This document shows positions 40,216-51,797 of a DNA stretch of 64,000 nt, piece after piece. Both the position numbers and the translations under genes were made by a program. The DNA is taken from assembly GCF_027116575.1 (NCBI RefSeq), contig NZ_CP098252.1, positions 186,001-250,000 of the forward strand, written 5' to 3'. This DNA is from Oxalobacter aliiformigenes. GTDB taxonomy: Bacteria > Pseudomonadota > Gammaproteobacteria > Burkholderiales > Burkholderiaceae_D. Position 1 is the stretch's first letter. Every line of letters begins with the position of its first letter. The notes below the pieces were generated by a model, which made no database searches, was not told the DNA's origin, and saw only the letters and a list, made by a program, of their open reading frames with translations.

Positions 40216-40779
40216 TTATATTTTCTTTAATACCCGTATATCCGGAAGATTTCTCCAGAATCCTTCGATATCCATGCCAAAGCCGATCACAAACTGGCCG
40301 GGTACTGTGAGTCCGATGTAATCGGCTTTGACAGGTTTTGTCGCTCCGGTATTTTTCTCGGCAAATGCTACCAGAACAACTCTGGCAGCTCCCATATCCA
40401 GCAGTTTTTCACGGACGTGCAACAGGGTTTGTCCTTCATCCAGAATGTCGTCCAGTACAATGACAATCCGATTGATGACGTTTTGTCGTGGAATGACTTT
40501 CCAGATAAATTCTCCGCCATGCTCGTCGTTACCGTAACGTGAAACATGTATGAAATCGAATTCCAGCGGAAATGTCAGATGGGGAAGCAGTTGTCCGGTA
40601 AAAATGGCAGCACCTCCCATGACACTCATGACGAGTGGCGGTGTCTGATCTGGCGATCCGAAATCACGATTCAATTCCGATGCCAGTTCCACTATGGTTT
40701 TCTGAACCTGTTCAGGAGAATAAATTTGCTCGGAATTTTTCAGAATTTCACGTGCTTTTTCATTTATCGATTCTGGCAT
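40216..40779 (-). CDS. Hypoxanthine-guanine phosphoribosyltransferase
   Basis: 187 residues. Purine salvage with PRPP. The PRPP motif IVIVLDDILDEGQTL is intact; VMSVMGGAAIFTGQLLPHL and the YIGLTVPGQFVIGFGMD segment match hypoxanthine/guanine-type enzymes. Convergent with parB, 30 bases apart; no clear hairpin lies between them. Confidence 0.92.
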   Translation of the reverse strand: MPESINEKAREILKNSEQIYSPEQVQKTIVELASELNRDFGSPDQTPPLVMSVMGGAAIFTGQLLPHLTFPLEFDFIHVSRYGNDEHGGEFIWKVIPRQNVINRIVIVLDDILDEGQTLLHVREKLLDMGAARVVLVAFAEKNTGATKPVKADYIGLTVPGQFVIGFGMDIEGFWRNLPDIRVLKKI

Positions 40780-40937
40780 GTTATTTCCGATTTCTTGATT
40801 TTGAAGGGATTAGTGTGACTATATGACAGAACTCATGATTTTGACAATTGAAAATGCCTTTCCGTTTCCATCCGGTTGTACTGTGTCATGCATTCGCTAA
40901 AATACAAATTCGTGGCTTCACTTATCGAAAGAACGAC

Positions 40938-42758
40938 ATGAAAGACAGTTTCAGACAGAATGATATGATCTGCGGGCGCCTGTTTGCGCTTCGGACGGCA
41001 ATGCAATGTCAATCAGTTGACATTCTGATTATTCCCACTTCAGACCCGCATTTGTCGGAATATTTGCCGGATCACTGGCGTAGCAGGGAATGGTTTTCAG
41101 GATTTACCGGTTCAGCGGGCACACTTGTCGTTGGTCACGATCGGGCATCGCTTTGGGTCGATAGCCGGTATTGGTCTCAGGCAGCCAGACAACTGGAAGG
41201 TACCGGAATCGATATGTGCAAAGTGGAAGGAGGCAGTAATATACCTTATGTCGAATGGATAACCGGAAATTTTCCCGAAGGAAGTGTTGTCGGTATTGAT
41301 GGTTATCTGATTTCCCTGAATCAGGGACGTTTGCTTAAAAATGCACTGGAAACAAAAAAATTTGTTTTCAAAACGGATACTGATCCGGTTTCACTGGTCT
41401 GGAAAGACAGGCCACAGATACCCTTGAAACCTGTTTTTGAACACAAATCCGAATTTGTCGGTTTGTCCAGACTGGAGAAAATTGACCAGGTTCGTTCGGA
41501 AATGAAAATCCGACGAGCAGACTGGTATTTTGTTTCGACACTGGACGATATTGCATGGACACTTAATTTGAGAGGTTCCGATATTGAATTCAATCCGGTG
41601 TTTGTTTCGTATTTGCTGATTGGTCACAAAACCGTTTTTTTGATGGTTGACTGGGAGAAAATACCGGCCGATCTGGTAAGGATACTTGAAGAAGATGGAG
41701 TTCATATCAAGCCTTATGAAACCGCTGCCGATTGTTTGCGCCAGCTGCCTTCCGGTGCATCCTTGTTGTATGATCCGCGCAGAACGGCTTATGCGATGAC
41801 CGAAGTTGTTGGAGCGGGCGTCAGGAAAATCGAAAGTATCAATCCGACTGTGCTTTTCAAGTCAAGAAAATCACCAAAAGAAATAGAACATATCCGCAAG
41901 ACCATGCTGGAAGACGGTGCGGCATTTTGTGAATTCCAGGCATGGTTCGACGCACAGTCAGGCATTGGAAACAATGACCGGATATCTGAATTGACAATTT
42001 CAGAAAAAATAGAAGCACTCAGATCTGTCCGCACTCATTATGTTTCTCCCAGTTTTGGAACAATTGCTGGTTTTAATGCCAATGCGGCTTTGCCTCATTA
42101 TCAGGCAACTGAAGAGGCATTTTCTTTTATTGACGGAGATGGCCTGTTATTGATCGATACAGGGGGCCAGTATCTGAGCGGTACGACAGATATGACAAGG
42201 GTTATTCCTGTCGGTTTCCCGAGTCAGGAACAAAAAAGGGATTTTACTGTTGTTCTGAAAGGGTTGATCGCCCTGTCAGAGAGCCGTTTTCCGCGTTCTA
42301 TTCCGGCACCTATGCTTGACAGTATTGCCCGCAAGCCTTTGTGGTCTTTCGGACTCGATTATGGCCATGGAACCGGACATGGAGTCGGTTATTTCCTGAA
42401 CGTCCATGAGGGACCTCAGGGAATTTCGTATCATGCGAACCCTGAATCCCAGACTGCCATGGAAGAGGGTATGGTGACTTCCATTGAACCCGGCCTTTAC
42501 CGTGAAGGGAAATGGGGAATCCGACTGGAAAATCTGGTGGTCAACCAGGTAGCTGATGATGAAGAAGCCGGCAAATTTCTCCGGTTCGAGACATTGACTC
42601 AATGTCCGATCGATACCCGGTGTATCGATAAATCGTTGCTGACACAAGAAGAAATTTCCTGGCTGAATCGCTATCATGAAAAAGTACGCGAGAACTTGCT
42701 GCCACTGGTTGCGGATTATGCGAGAGACTGGTTGATAAAACGGACAGAACCTGTTTGA
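40938..42758 (+). CDS. Xaa-Pro aminopeptidase, M24B family (PepP-like)
   Basis: 606 residues. Two N-terminal creatinase-like domains and a C-terminal pita-bread domain. Metal ligands are all seen: LLIDTGGQYLSGTTDMTRV (two Asp), GHGTGHGVGYFLNVHEGPQG (His), TSIEPGLY (Glu), GIRLENLV (Glu). Cleaves N-terminal residues before proline. Its three-domain length matches cytosolic AMPP-like enzymes rather than the 440-residue E. coli PepP. ATG 40938 is preferred; in-frame codons at 40848 onward lack support. Confidence 0.92.
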   Translation: MKDSFRQNDMICGRLFALRTAMQCQSVDILIIPTSDPHLSEYLPDHWRSREWFSGFTGSAGTLVVGHDRASLWVDSRYWSQAARQLEGTGIDMCKVEGGSNIPYVEWITGNFPEGSVVGIDGYLISLNQGRLLKNALETKKFVFKTDTDPVSLVWKDRPQIPLKPVFEHKSEFVGLSRLEKIDQVRSEMKIRRADWYFVSTLDDIAWTLNLRGSDIEFNPVFVSYLLIGHKTVFLMVDWEKIPADLVRILEEDGVHIKPYETAADCLRQLPSGASLLYDPRRTAYAMTEVVGAGVRKIESINPTVLFKSRKSPKEIEHIRKTMLEDGAAFCEFQAWFDAQSGIGNNDRISELTISEKIEALRSVRTHYVSPSFGTIAGFNANAALPHYQATEEAFSFIDGDGLLLIDTGGQYLSGTTDMTRVIPVGFPSQEQKRDFTVVLKGLIALSESRFPRSIPAPMLDSIARKPLWSFGLDYGHGTGHGVGYFLNVHEGPQGISYHANPESQTAMEEGMVTSIEPGLYREGKWGIRLENLVVNQVADDEEAGKFLRFETLTQCPIDTRCIDKSLLTQEEISWLNRYHEKVRENLLPLVADYARDWLIKRTEPV

Positions 42759-42923
42759 GCGGAAGCGGTTTGCGGTTTACAGATCTATCCGCTTGACCAA
42801 TCGCACGTATGCTGTCAAAAAAGATAAACCGTGATGAAACTCGTAAGGTCTTTCCTCGTCTTATAAAGGTAAATCAATCATGGCAGGAAAACTGAACAAT
42901 CTTCATTTAGCGGGGTATCTTTT

Positions 42924-43208
42924 ATGAAAAAACTGCATTTGGTTATTCTGATGGCGGCATTGGGAATATCAGGAGCCGCTTCCGCGCAGGTGTATTCCAT
43001 CGGTACGGCTGTCAATCCGCCGGATAGTGTCACGGTGGTCAATTCTTCTTCACTGATTGTAGAGGAAGTCCCTGCAAGCAAAGTAACGGCCGAATTCACT
43101 GATCGTGATTGTCCGGCAGGAACGACATTGATTTTCGATATCAATGACATGAATCAGGCCAAATGTGTCTGGTCGTATGAGGCCCAGAAACAGAAAAACA
43201 GTTATTGA
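42924..43208 (+). CDS. Small exported protein of unknown function
   Basis: 94 residues. A clear Sec signal peptide (MKKLHLVILMAALGISGAASA, cleavage after ASA), leaving about 73 residues. The mature part has two cysteines, in DRDCPAGTTLIFD and QAKCVWSYEAQ, which could form one disulfide. No family recognised. The ATG lies about 15 bases after a GGGG run, with no classic ribosome site. It stands alone after the M24 gene and is closed by a strong terminator, which supports it being a real, separately ended transcript. Confidence 0.65.
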   Translation: MKKLHLVILMAALGISGAASAQVYSIGTAVNPPDSVTVVNSSSLIVEEVPASKVTAEFTDRDCPAGTTLIFDINDMNQAKCVWSYEAQKQKNSY

Positions 43209-43219
43209 TTCACTTGCTG

Positions 43220-43253
43220 AAAAAAGGCGTATTTTGAGAAATACGCCTTTTTT
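43220..43253. terminator. Bidirectional terminator after the small exported protein
   Basis: AAAAAAGGCGTATTT pairs perfectly with AAATACGCCTTTTTT around TGAG. It ends the plus-strand exported-protein gene and the convergent host-attachment-family gene. Confidence 0.93.
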
Positions 43254-43267
43254 CAAAAGAAAAATCG

Positions 43268-43714
43268 TCAGTGCCAGACTGTTTTTTCACGCAGGAATTT
43301 CTCAACTTCTTCCGCAGACATGTCGGACAATTCCTGGGACCATTCGTTTTCGATCAGGCGATTTACTTCTTTTCCCAGTTTGTTTCTCAGGATTCCGAGA
43401 AAATGAGGTGATGAAATCAGATACAACCGGTGATACTTGGCATCTTTTCTGCCTTTGTCAAGATAGAGGGCTATTGATTTGGCAAACAGATCGTTCTGAT
43501 GTGCGAGGGGACTTACTGATGGATCATCGGTATGACTGTGAAATGTACCGGGATGATGAAAGCGGCCACGGGTATGATGTTCAAGTTCATTCTGGCTCTG
43601 GTAAGCTGAAGGATGATACAGATCTTCAAACTCGTTAAGGGGCTGGGTCGCTCCCTTTTTTTCGAATATTCGTGCTCTTGTACTGTCTGTGACGACTACC
43701 CAACTTGTTTGCAT
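43268..43714 (-). CDS. Host attachment family protein
   Basis: 148 residues. It begins TSWVVVTDSTRARIFEKKG, the usual start of the Host_attach (PF10116-type) family. It continues with a His-rich stretch (HHTRGRFHHPGTFHSHTDD) and the conserved LYLISSPHFLGILRNKL. The fold resembles eRF1 domain 1/archaeal Pelota-like proteins. The family name comes from an Agrobacterium plant-attachment locus; its biochemical role is unknown. A single minus-strand gene. Confidence 0.82.
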   Translation of the reverse strand: MQTSWVVVTDSTRARIFEKKGATQPLNEFEDLYHPSAYQSQNELEHHTRGRFHHPGTFHSHTDDPSVSPLAHQNDLFAKSIALYLDKGRKDAKYHRLYLISSPHFLGILRNKLGKEVNRLIENEWSQELSDMSAEEVEKFLREKTVWH

Positions 43715-43858
43715 ATGGTAATTCCTTTGGATGTTTTGAGCTGTTCAAGGTCGGTTTTGGAAATGAAAGTAGTTATTGAAATCCAGGTTCGAGTCTTCAA
43801 GATTGATGTTTTTCAAAGATGATTTGATCCGGGAACAAAAAACGATAACTGGCGGATT

Positions 43859-44089
43859 TCAGACAAATGATGCATTACTGATAGCATATCCTTTATTGCG
43901 GATTTGTTTTCCGGGGCAAGGTATGGAATATATTTCAAGTTTTTCTTTGTCAGGGTCGATGTCGATTCCGCGGGTTTCGATTGCCCAGTCAGTATTTGTC
44001 ACTTCACCAGGCAGGTTTTTACCTTCCGGAACGAGCAGATAGGAAAAAAATCCGTCACTTTCTTTTCGTTTGAAAATATCGACTCGCAT
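43859..44089 (-). CDS. Small conserved Burkholderiales protein (DUF6139-like)
   Basis: 76 residues starting at ATG 44089 with AAAGGAG 9 bases upstream. The sequence RVDIFKRKESDGFFSYLLVP, EGKNLPGEVTNTDWAI is reminiscent of short DUF6139 proteins of Burkholderiales; I am only moderately sure of the family name. No signal peptide or membrane helix. Function unknown. The gap of about 140 bases before the host-attachment gene holds nothing I can support. Confidence 0.65.
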   Translation of the reverse strand: MRVDIFKRKESDGFFSYLLVPEGKNLPGEVTNTDWAIETRGIDIDPDKEKLEIYSIPCPGKQIRNKGYAISNASFV

Positions 44090-44225
44090 GTTCAGCACTC
44101 CTTTATCGGTTTTATGTTAGACAGCTTTCCGGTATTAAAGTTGCCGTTTTTCCTTTCATAGGGGAGGTATGGAGAACGATAGAGAGGATTTGTTACCGTC
44201 GTTTGTTGCAGATGGTTTTTGTTCG

Positions 44226-45278
44226 TCAGATATGCATCAAGTAGGCACTTGCTGTCAGGGTGATCGGACCAAGAACGATACCTGATGCTCCGAAAACAAA
44301 AATACCGCCGGCAAGTGAGATGAATGCAACAATTGTATGCAAACGGAGTTTCCGGCTGATCAGTATGGGGTACAGAATATTGTCAATGGTTCCTACAACA
44401 AACATTCCCCAACAGGCCAGTATGACTGCATAAATGAGGTTACCGTCAAGCGCAAGGTAAATCGAGGCTGGCAGCCAGATAATGTAGGCGCCTAATAAAG
44501 GAATAACGGATAAAATGGTCATGATGGTTCCCCATAACAGTGGAGCGGGCAAATCAAGTATCCAGAACATGAATCCGGCCAGAAAGCCTTGTACAGCTGC
44601 AACAGCAATGGTTCCGAAAACGGTTGCCCGGATGGTGGTGCCGATAATTTTGAACAAGCCATTCGTCTCATGGCCACATAACGGAGAGAACCGCCGTATG
44701 GCTCTCAATATCTGGTTTCGGTCTCTTAAAAAAAAGAACAAAAGATAGAAAGTCAGAACAATAACGACAATCTGTATGAAGGAAGATTTCAAAAAAGAGG
44801 TTACCTGAGTGGTAAGAAATGATGTCAGGTTGTCTATAATGGAAGGAATATCGAGCTGGTCTTCCGCCCATAACAGGGCTTTTCCGATATAAGGAAATTT
44901 CTCGAGATTGTGTTGCCATTCTCCCGATTCGACTTTGTTCATGATAAGGGTGGATCCCCGGTCTATTTCCAGTACTACACGAATAGTGATCAGCAAAACC
45001 GGTATGACAAGGATGATAATGGCAATAGCTGAAGTGACAATGGCAGAGAATGTAGGTTTTCTGATTTTTCTGCAAATTTTTTGGTGTAATGGCATGAACA
45101 GAACGGCAAGTGCAAGTGCCCATGACAGGGATGCCAGAAAAGGCAATGTCATCAGATAACACAGAAGTACACTCGCGATAGTTATCGCCAGCTGAAGAAA
45201 AAGCCGGATTCGATTGCGAAAATTCCATTCTTCAGACAGAACTGGCGAATGGATCTTTTCCGTTTCATTTTGCATCAT
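44226..45278 (-). CDS. AI-2E family transporter (UPF0118)
   Basis: 350 residues with about seven or eight hydrophobic segments (LLCYLMTLPFLASLSWALAL; SAIVTSAIAIIILVIPVLLI; FIQIVVIVLTFYLLFFFL; and others). The late block with IPLLGAYIIWLPASIYLAL, DNILYPILISRKLRLHTIVA and SLAGGIFVFGASGIVLGPI is the family signature. The name reflects a proposed AI-2 exporter; other members carry ions. Substrate not predictable here. Two ATGs are adjacent at the start. Confidence 0.9.
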   Translation of the reverse strand: MMQNETEKIHSPVLSEEWNFRNRIRLFLQLAITIASVLLCYLMTLPFLASLSWALALAVLFMPLHQKICRKIRKPTFSAIVTSAIAIIILVIPVLLITIRVVLEIDRGSTLIMNKVESGEWQHNLEKFPYIGKALLWAEDQLDIPSIIDNLTSFLTTQVTSFLKSSFIQIVVIVLTFYLLFFFLRDRNQILRAIRRFSPLCGHETNGLFKIIGTTIRATVFGTIAVAAVQGFLAGFMFWILDLPAPLLWGTIMTILSVIPLLGAYIIWLPASIYLALDGNLIYAVILACWGMFVVGTIDNILYPILISRKLRLHTIVAFISLAGGIFVFGASGIVLGPITLTASAYLMHI

Positions 45279-45429
45279 CGAACTGGTTTATGGGAGGACA
45301 ATTGAAATGCTTTGACATTTCAGTTTTCCGAATTACGCCAGTCCGGTCACGTTTTTCTGCGTGAAATCAAATTGAATCGGGCAGTTTTGATAGGAATCCG
45401 GTTGGTCACGGTCCTGTTTTATGTCATCG

Positions 45430-45459
45430 AAAAGGCTGCCTTGCCAAGGCAAGACAGCC
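45430..45459 (-). terminator. Terminator of gyrB
   Basis: On the minus strand GGCTGTCTTGCC pairs with GGCAAGGCAGCC (one mismatch) around TT, followed by TTTT. It lies about 20 bases after the gyrB stop. The short T-run makes it moderate. Confidence 0.65.
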
Positions 45460-45478
45460 CGGAAGAAACGAGAAAGTT

Positions 45479-48052
<2,574 letters not shown>

Positions 48053-48077
48053 TCATTCGTAGCAGGTTGTTGCGTTG

Positions 48078-49184
48078 TCAAATACGCATCGGCATAACGA
48101 CGTATTTGAAATCGGTATTATCCGGTATGGAGATGAGCGCAGATGAATTGGCATCGCCCAGTTCGATACTGGTTTCATCATTTTTCAGGTTTCCGAGAAC
48201 ATCAAGCAGGTATGTGACATTGAAACCGATGTCGATGTTGTCGCCCGCATAATCGAGCTCGATTTCCTCGATCGCTTCTTCCTGGTCTGCATTGGTCGAA
48301 CTGATCTTGAGACTGCCGGCAGCCAGAATGCAGCGGATTCCCTTGAATTTATCGCTTGTCATGATGGCGGCACGTTGCAGGGCCCTTTGCAGCAGTTCCC
48401 GTGAAATGACGAATTTGTTCTTGTATCCTTTCGGAATGACTCGGGTATAATCCGGGAATTTGCCTTCAACGAGTTTCGAGATCAGTTCGACATCACCGAA
48501 TACAAAGCGGACCTGTGCACCGGAAAAATCGATCCTGACGGGATCTTCGGAATCTTCAAGCAGGCGTTGCAATTCAAGAATGGTTTTTCGCGGAATGATG
48601 ACATCATTTTTGGGAAATTCCTGATCGGTTTCCATCTGGCAGAAAGCCAGACGGTGCCCATCGGTCGCAACGGCCTTGATGGTTTTGCCGTCAACCTGCA
48701 GCAGCAGGCCGTTCAGATAATAACGGATATCCTGCTGTGCCATGGCGAAATACACCATACTGAAGAGATTTTTCAGCGATTTCTGGGTAAGCGTTACTGA
48801 TGTTTCATATTCAAGTGGCTGGGAAACGGTAGGAAAATCATCAGCTGGCAGGGTTTGCAACGAAAAACGGGATTTTCCGGCAGACACGACAAGCCGCTTG
48901 TCGTTTAAGGAAATCACGATATCGGACGAATCAGGGAGCGCCCGCAGGATATCGAGAAGCTTGCGGGCGGCAACGGTGGTGGTTGCATCTTCTTCCGTCG
49001 TACCGATTTCGGCATGGGTAACAATCTGGATTTCTGTATCGGTAGAAAGAAATGAAACGGCATTGCCTTCCTTACGTATCAGAATATTGGCCAGGATCGG
49101 CAAGGTATGTCTGCGTTCCACGATGCCGCTGACAGTTTGCAAAGGGCGAAGAAGATTGTCTCTGCCGGTTTTTACCAGTTGCAT
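48078..49184 (-). CDS. dnaN: DNA polymerase III beta sliding clamp
   Basis: 368 residues, the usual clamp length, with three repeated domains (starting near 1, 125 and 250). Family phrases: RRHTLPILANILI, the C-terminal TDFKYVVMPMRI ending, and VATDGHRLAFCQME. It tethers polymerases to DNA. AAGGAAAAG precedes the ATG by a few bases. It lies 56 bases after dnaA and 106 before gyrB. Confidence 0.97.
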   Translation of the reverse strand: MQLVKTGRDNLLRPLQTVSGIVERRHTLPILANILIRKEGNAVSFLSTDTEIQIVTHAEIGTTEEDATTTVAARKLLDILRALPDSSDIVISLNDKRLVVSAGKSRFSLQTLPADDFPTVSQPLEYETSVTLTQKSLKNLFSMVYFAMAQQDIRYYLNGLLLQVDGKTIKAVATDGHRLAFCQMETDQEFPKNDVIIPRKTILELQRLLEDSEDPVRIDFSGAQVRFVFGDVELISKLVEGKFPDYTRVIPKGYKNKFVISRELLQRALQRAAIMTSDKFKGIRCILAAGSLKISSTNADQEEAIEEIELDYAGDNIDIGFNVTYLLDVLGNLKNDETSIELGDANSSALISIPDNTDFKYVVMPMRI

Positions 49185-49240
49185 ATTCTTTTCCTTGAAA
49201 AATAATTACTTTGTTTTTCGATAATTCGACTGTAATACTG

Positions 49241-50623
49241 TCAACCTTTCAAAGTTTGCTCAAGCACATGCAGTTCATGATTGCATTCAGGATTCTTCAA
49301 ACGGTCCTGGGCAATTTTCCGGACAGCATGCAAAACGGTTGTATGGTCGCGTCCCCCGAACAATTCTCCAATTTCGGGAAGACTTTTCTGGGTCAGCTCT
49401 TTGGTCAGGTACATGGCTATCTGCCGGGGCCGTGCGATATTGGCCGGGCGTCTTTTGGAATACATGTCAGCTACCTTGATCCGGAAAAAATCAGCGACAG
49501 TTTTCTGGATATTTTCAACGGAAATTTGCCGGTTTTGTACGGACAACAGGTCTTTAAGGGCTTCTTTCGTGAGTTCGATCGTGATATCCCGTCCGTGAAA
49601 GCGTGAAAAGGCAAGTATTTTTCGCAGGGCGCCCTCGAGTTCACGGACATTGGAACGCAAATGTTTTGCAACGAAAAAGGCAACGTCATCGGACAGTTGA
49701 ATACCTTCCTGTCCGGCTTTCTTGATCAGAATGGCGACGCGCATTTCAAGTTCAGGCGGTTCGATAGCGACGGTAAGTCCTGAATCGAAACGGGAAGTCA
49801 GCCTGTCATCCATTCCCGATATTTCTTTCGGGTAGGTATCGCTGGTAATGATAATCTGTTTTCTTGCCGCGATCAGTGCCTCGAAAGCATAGAAAAATTC
49901 TTCCTGTGTCCGGCTTTTACCGGAGAAAAACTGGATATCGTCGATGAGAAGCATATCCAGTGAATGATAATAGCGCTTGAAGTCATCGAAACCTTTTCGC
50001 TGGTAGGCCGTAACGACGTCACGGACGTATTGCTCGGCATGGATATAACGGATACGGGCGGATGGAATGTCCTGCAGGACTTGGTTGCCGATGGCATGAA
50101 TCAGGTGGGTTTTTCCAAGGCCGACGCCGCCGAACAGGTAAAGCGGATTGTAGGAAACGCCCGGATTGTTGGCTACCTGAATGGCCGCAGCCCGGGCAAG
50201 CTGGTTGGCTTTGCCTGTCACAAAACTGTCGAAAGTCATTTCGGCATTGATTCGGCTTTGTTCGCGGACAGGTGTTTCCATAGCCGCAACCTTGTGATTG
50301 ATTTCGACCGGACTGTTTTCGGATGACGATGAATCCATTCCGGAGACAGGCGAAACGGTTCTGGCCGGAGAAGAAGTCCGTGGTTGAGGGTTTAATATGA
50401 ACTGTACTTCTACCGATGCGTCAAGAAACTGGGAAGCCAGTGCGGTGATTCTGTCCGCGTACTGGGTTTTGACCCAATCCAGCTTGAAACGATTGGGAGC
50501 GGCGATACGGAGTATGCTGTCATTGTAATCCAGCGGGACAAGAGGCTTTATCCACGCACTGAATTGCTGGGGAGTCAATTCCAGTTCCAGTCGCGACAAG
50601 CAGTTTTGCCAAAAATTTTTCAT
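49241..50623 (-). CDS. dnaA: Chromosomal replication initiator DnaA
   Basis: 460 residues. Domain I (about 1-85, [20 protein letters not shown]), a Ser/Pro-rich linker (85-125), the AAA+ domain with Walker [13 protein letters not shown] and Walker [13 protein letters not shown], and the DNA-binding domain with [18 protein letters not shown]. It opens oriC by binding DnaA boxes. Here it is about 13.5-15 kb from the probable origin at 35.4-35.9 kb and points towards it, so it would be transcribed head-on to the fork. Confidence 0.97.
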   Translation of the reverse strand: MKNFWQNCLSRLELELTPQQFSAWIKPLVPLDYNDSILRIAAPNRFKLDWVKTQYADRITALASQFLDASVEVQFILNPQPRTSSPARTVSPVSGMDSSSSENSPVEINHKVAAMETPVREQSRINAEMTFDSFVTGKANQLARAAAIQVANNPGVSYNPLYLFGGVGLGKTHLIHAIGNQVLQDIPSARIRYIHAEQYVRDVVTAYQRKGFDDFKRYYHSLDMLLIDDIQFFSGKSRTQEEFFYAFEALIAARKQIIITSDTYPKEISGMDDRLTSRFDSGLTVAIEPPELEMRVAILIKKAGQEGIQLSDDVAFFVAKHLRSNVRELEGALRKILAFSRFHGRDITIELTKEALKDLLSVQNRQISVENIQKTVADFFRIKVADMYSKRRPANIARPRQIAMYLTKELTQKSLPEIGELFGGRDHTTVLHAVRKIAQDRLKNPECNHELHVLEQTLKG

Positions 50624-50739
50624 ATTTCAACGATAAACCCTGCAATCGCTGTTTGCAGGTGAAAAGCGATTTTTGATATCCGATGAGAGGCAATCCGAAG
50701 TAGCAGGGTGAAGACCGGTACCTGTTTCCATAAATAGCT

Positions 50740-50770
50740 ATTTTACCTTGAATCAGCCGAGTTATCCACA
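50740..50770 (-). promoter_or_regulatory. Putative dnaA promoter with a DnaA box over its -35
   Basis: Read on the minus strand, -35 TGGATA (50763-50768), a 17-base spacer, and -10 TAAAAT (50740-50745). A perfect DnaA box TTATCCACA at 50762-50770 (plus-strand orientation) covers the -35, as expected for autorepression. The promoter match itself is modest. Confidence 0.5.
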
Positions 50771-50819
50771 GGCGACGTCTGTTTTTTGACCGATTTCCGC
50801 ATATCAGTACAGATTCATA

Positions 50820-50849
50820 TTGACAGAAAGGGTGAAACTACGGTCTAAT
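50820..50849 (+). promoter_or_regulatory. Sigma-70 promoter of rpmH
   Basis: -35 TTGACA (6/6) at 50820-50825, spacer 18, -10 TCTAAT (5/6) at 50844-50849. It is about 120 bases before the rpmH ATG and suits a highly expressed ribosomal protein operon. Confidence 0.65.
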
Positions 50850-50972
50850 CATTGGTTCCTTGCGCATAACTTGATGTTTTGTTTTGATTAATGCAACCGA
50901 TTGCCGGTAACTGATTGATCAGGGCAGATTGCATCATATTCTGAATTTTTTTTGCTGATTAGCGAGACCATC

Positions 50973-51107
50973 ATGAAACGTACTTATCAACCCTCAGTCG
51001 TGCGTCGTAAACGCACCCACGGTTTTCGTGCCCGCATGGCAACCAAAAACGGCCGGGCAGTTCTGAATGCACGTCGTGCAAAAGGCCGTAAACGTCTGGC
51101 TGTCTAG
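50973..51107 (+). CDS. rpmH: 50S ribosomal protein L34
   Basis: 44 residues, the usual L34 length. It begins [20 protein letters not shown] and continues with [20 protein letters not shown]. Strongly basic. First gene of rpmH-rnpA-yidD-yidC, the conserved cluster divergent from dnaA. Its stop TAG lies 24 bases before the rnpA start. Confidence 0.97.
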   Translation: MKRTYQPSVVRRKRTHGFRARMATKNGRAVLNARRAKGRKRLAV

Positions 51108-51131
51108 GCTGGTATTCATCAAGCTGATTGT

Positions 51132-51512
51132 GTGAACGGAAAATTCTCTTCCGATCGGCGTATCGTCAAAACGGATGATTTTTCATCCGTTTTTCGTATG
51201 CGTCCATGTGCACGGACAGAACATTTTGTCCTATTTGCACGTTTGAACAAACTGACACATGCCCGGCTCGGCATCGTTGTCGCCAAGCGGTTTGCACCAC
51301 GGGCCGTTACACGTAATACGGTCAAAAGAGTATGCAGGGAAGTATTCCGTTGTATGCAAATGCCGGCATTCGATTGTATTATCCGTATGACGTCTGCTGT
51401 GAATGCCCGCAAAGGACCGGCGACCAGTTCCCGACTGAAACGTATTCTTCGTGAGGAGGTGTACCGTTTGATCGCTTCACGGAAAACAAATCAGAAAAAC
51501 CGACTATGGTGA
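51132..51512 (+). CDS. rnpA: Ribonuclease P protein component
   Basis: 126 residues from a GTG start. It assists RNase P RNA in cutting tRNA 5' leaders. The basic signature [20 protein letters not shown] with [10 protein letters not shown] contains the RNxxKR core; [11 protein letters not shown] near the start is typical. It overlaps the yidD ATG by 7 bases, as is common in this cluster. Confidence 0.93.
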   Translation: MNGKFSSDRRIVKTDDFSSVFRMRPCARTEHFVLFARLNKLTHARLGIVVAKRFAPRAVTRNTVKRVCREVFRCMQMPAFDCIIRMTSAVNARKGPATSSRLKRILREEVYRLIASRKTNQKNRLW

Positions 51513-51787
51513 AATCTCCCTTGAAATGGCTGCTTATCATTTTAATTCGGGGATATCAGTTGTGTATCAGCCCGTATCTGGGGCAAAATTGTCGTTTTTA
51601 CCCGACTTGTTCGCAATATGCATTGAAAGCGATTTCCGTGCACGGCTGTTTCAGGGGAATTGTTCTGACACTTATGCGGTTATGCAAATGTCATCCGTTC
51701 CATCCGGGGGGTTATGATCCTGTACCTGAAAAAAAGTCCGGTTGTAATTGTGGTGTGTCGTTCGGAAATGACGGCAAAAATATTTGA
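51506..51787 (+). CDS. yidD: Membrane protein insertion efficiency factor YidD
   Basis: 93 residues. Signature [29 protein letters not shown], and the late [15 protein letters not shown] small membrane-associated protein thought to help YidC-dependent insertion. The Cys-rich C-terminal tail ([18 protein letters not shown]) is longer than in many homologues. Eleven bases before yidC. Confidence 0.94.
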   Translation: MVKSPLKWLLIILIRGYQLCISPYLGQNCRFYPTCSQYALKAISVHGCFRGIVLTLMRLCKCHPFHPGGYDPVPEKKSGCNCGVSFGNDGKNI

Positions 51788-51797
51788 AAAGTAAATT

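Larger units (their letters stand above)
50624..50972. other. dnaA-rpmH divergent intergenic region
   Basis: About 350 bases with the divergent promoters of dnaA and rpmH. It has one perfect DnaA box (50762-50770) but not the cluster of boxes or the A/T block expected of an origin. No gene is supported in it. Confidence 0.6.

Noticed and set aside
40185..40216. Terminator between parB and the phosphoribosyltransferase gene
   Set aside because: The 30 bases are A/T-rich but contain no stem I can draw.
50624..50972. dnaA-rpmH gap as oriC
   Set aside because: Only one DnaA box, no A/T block, and the strand-composition switch I see lies at about 35.5 kb.
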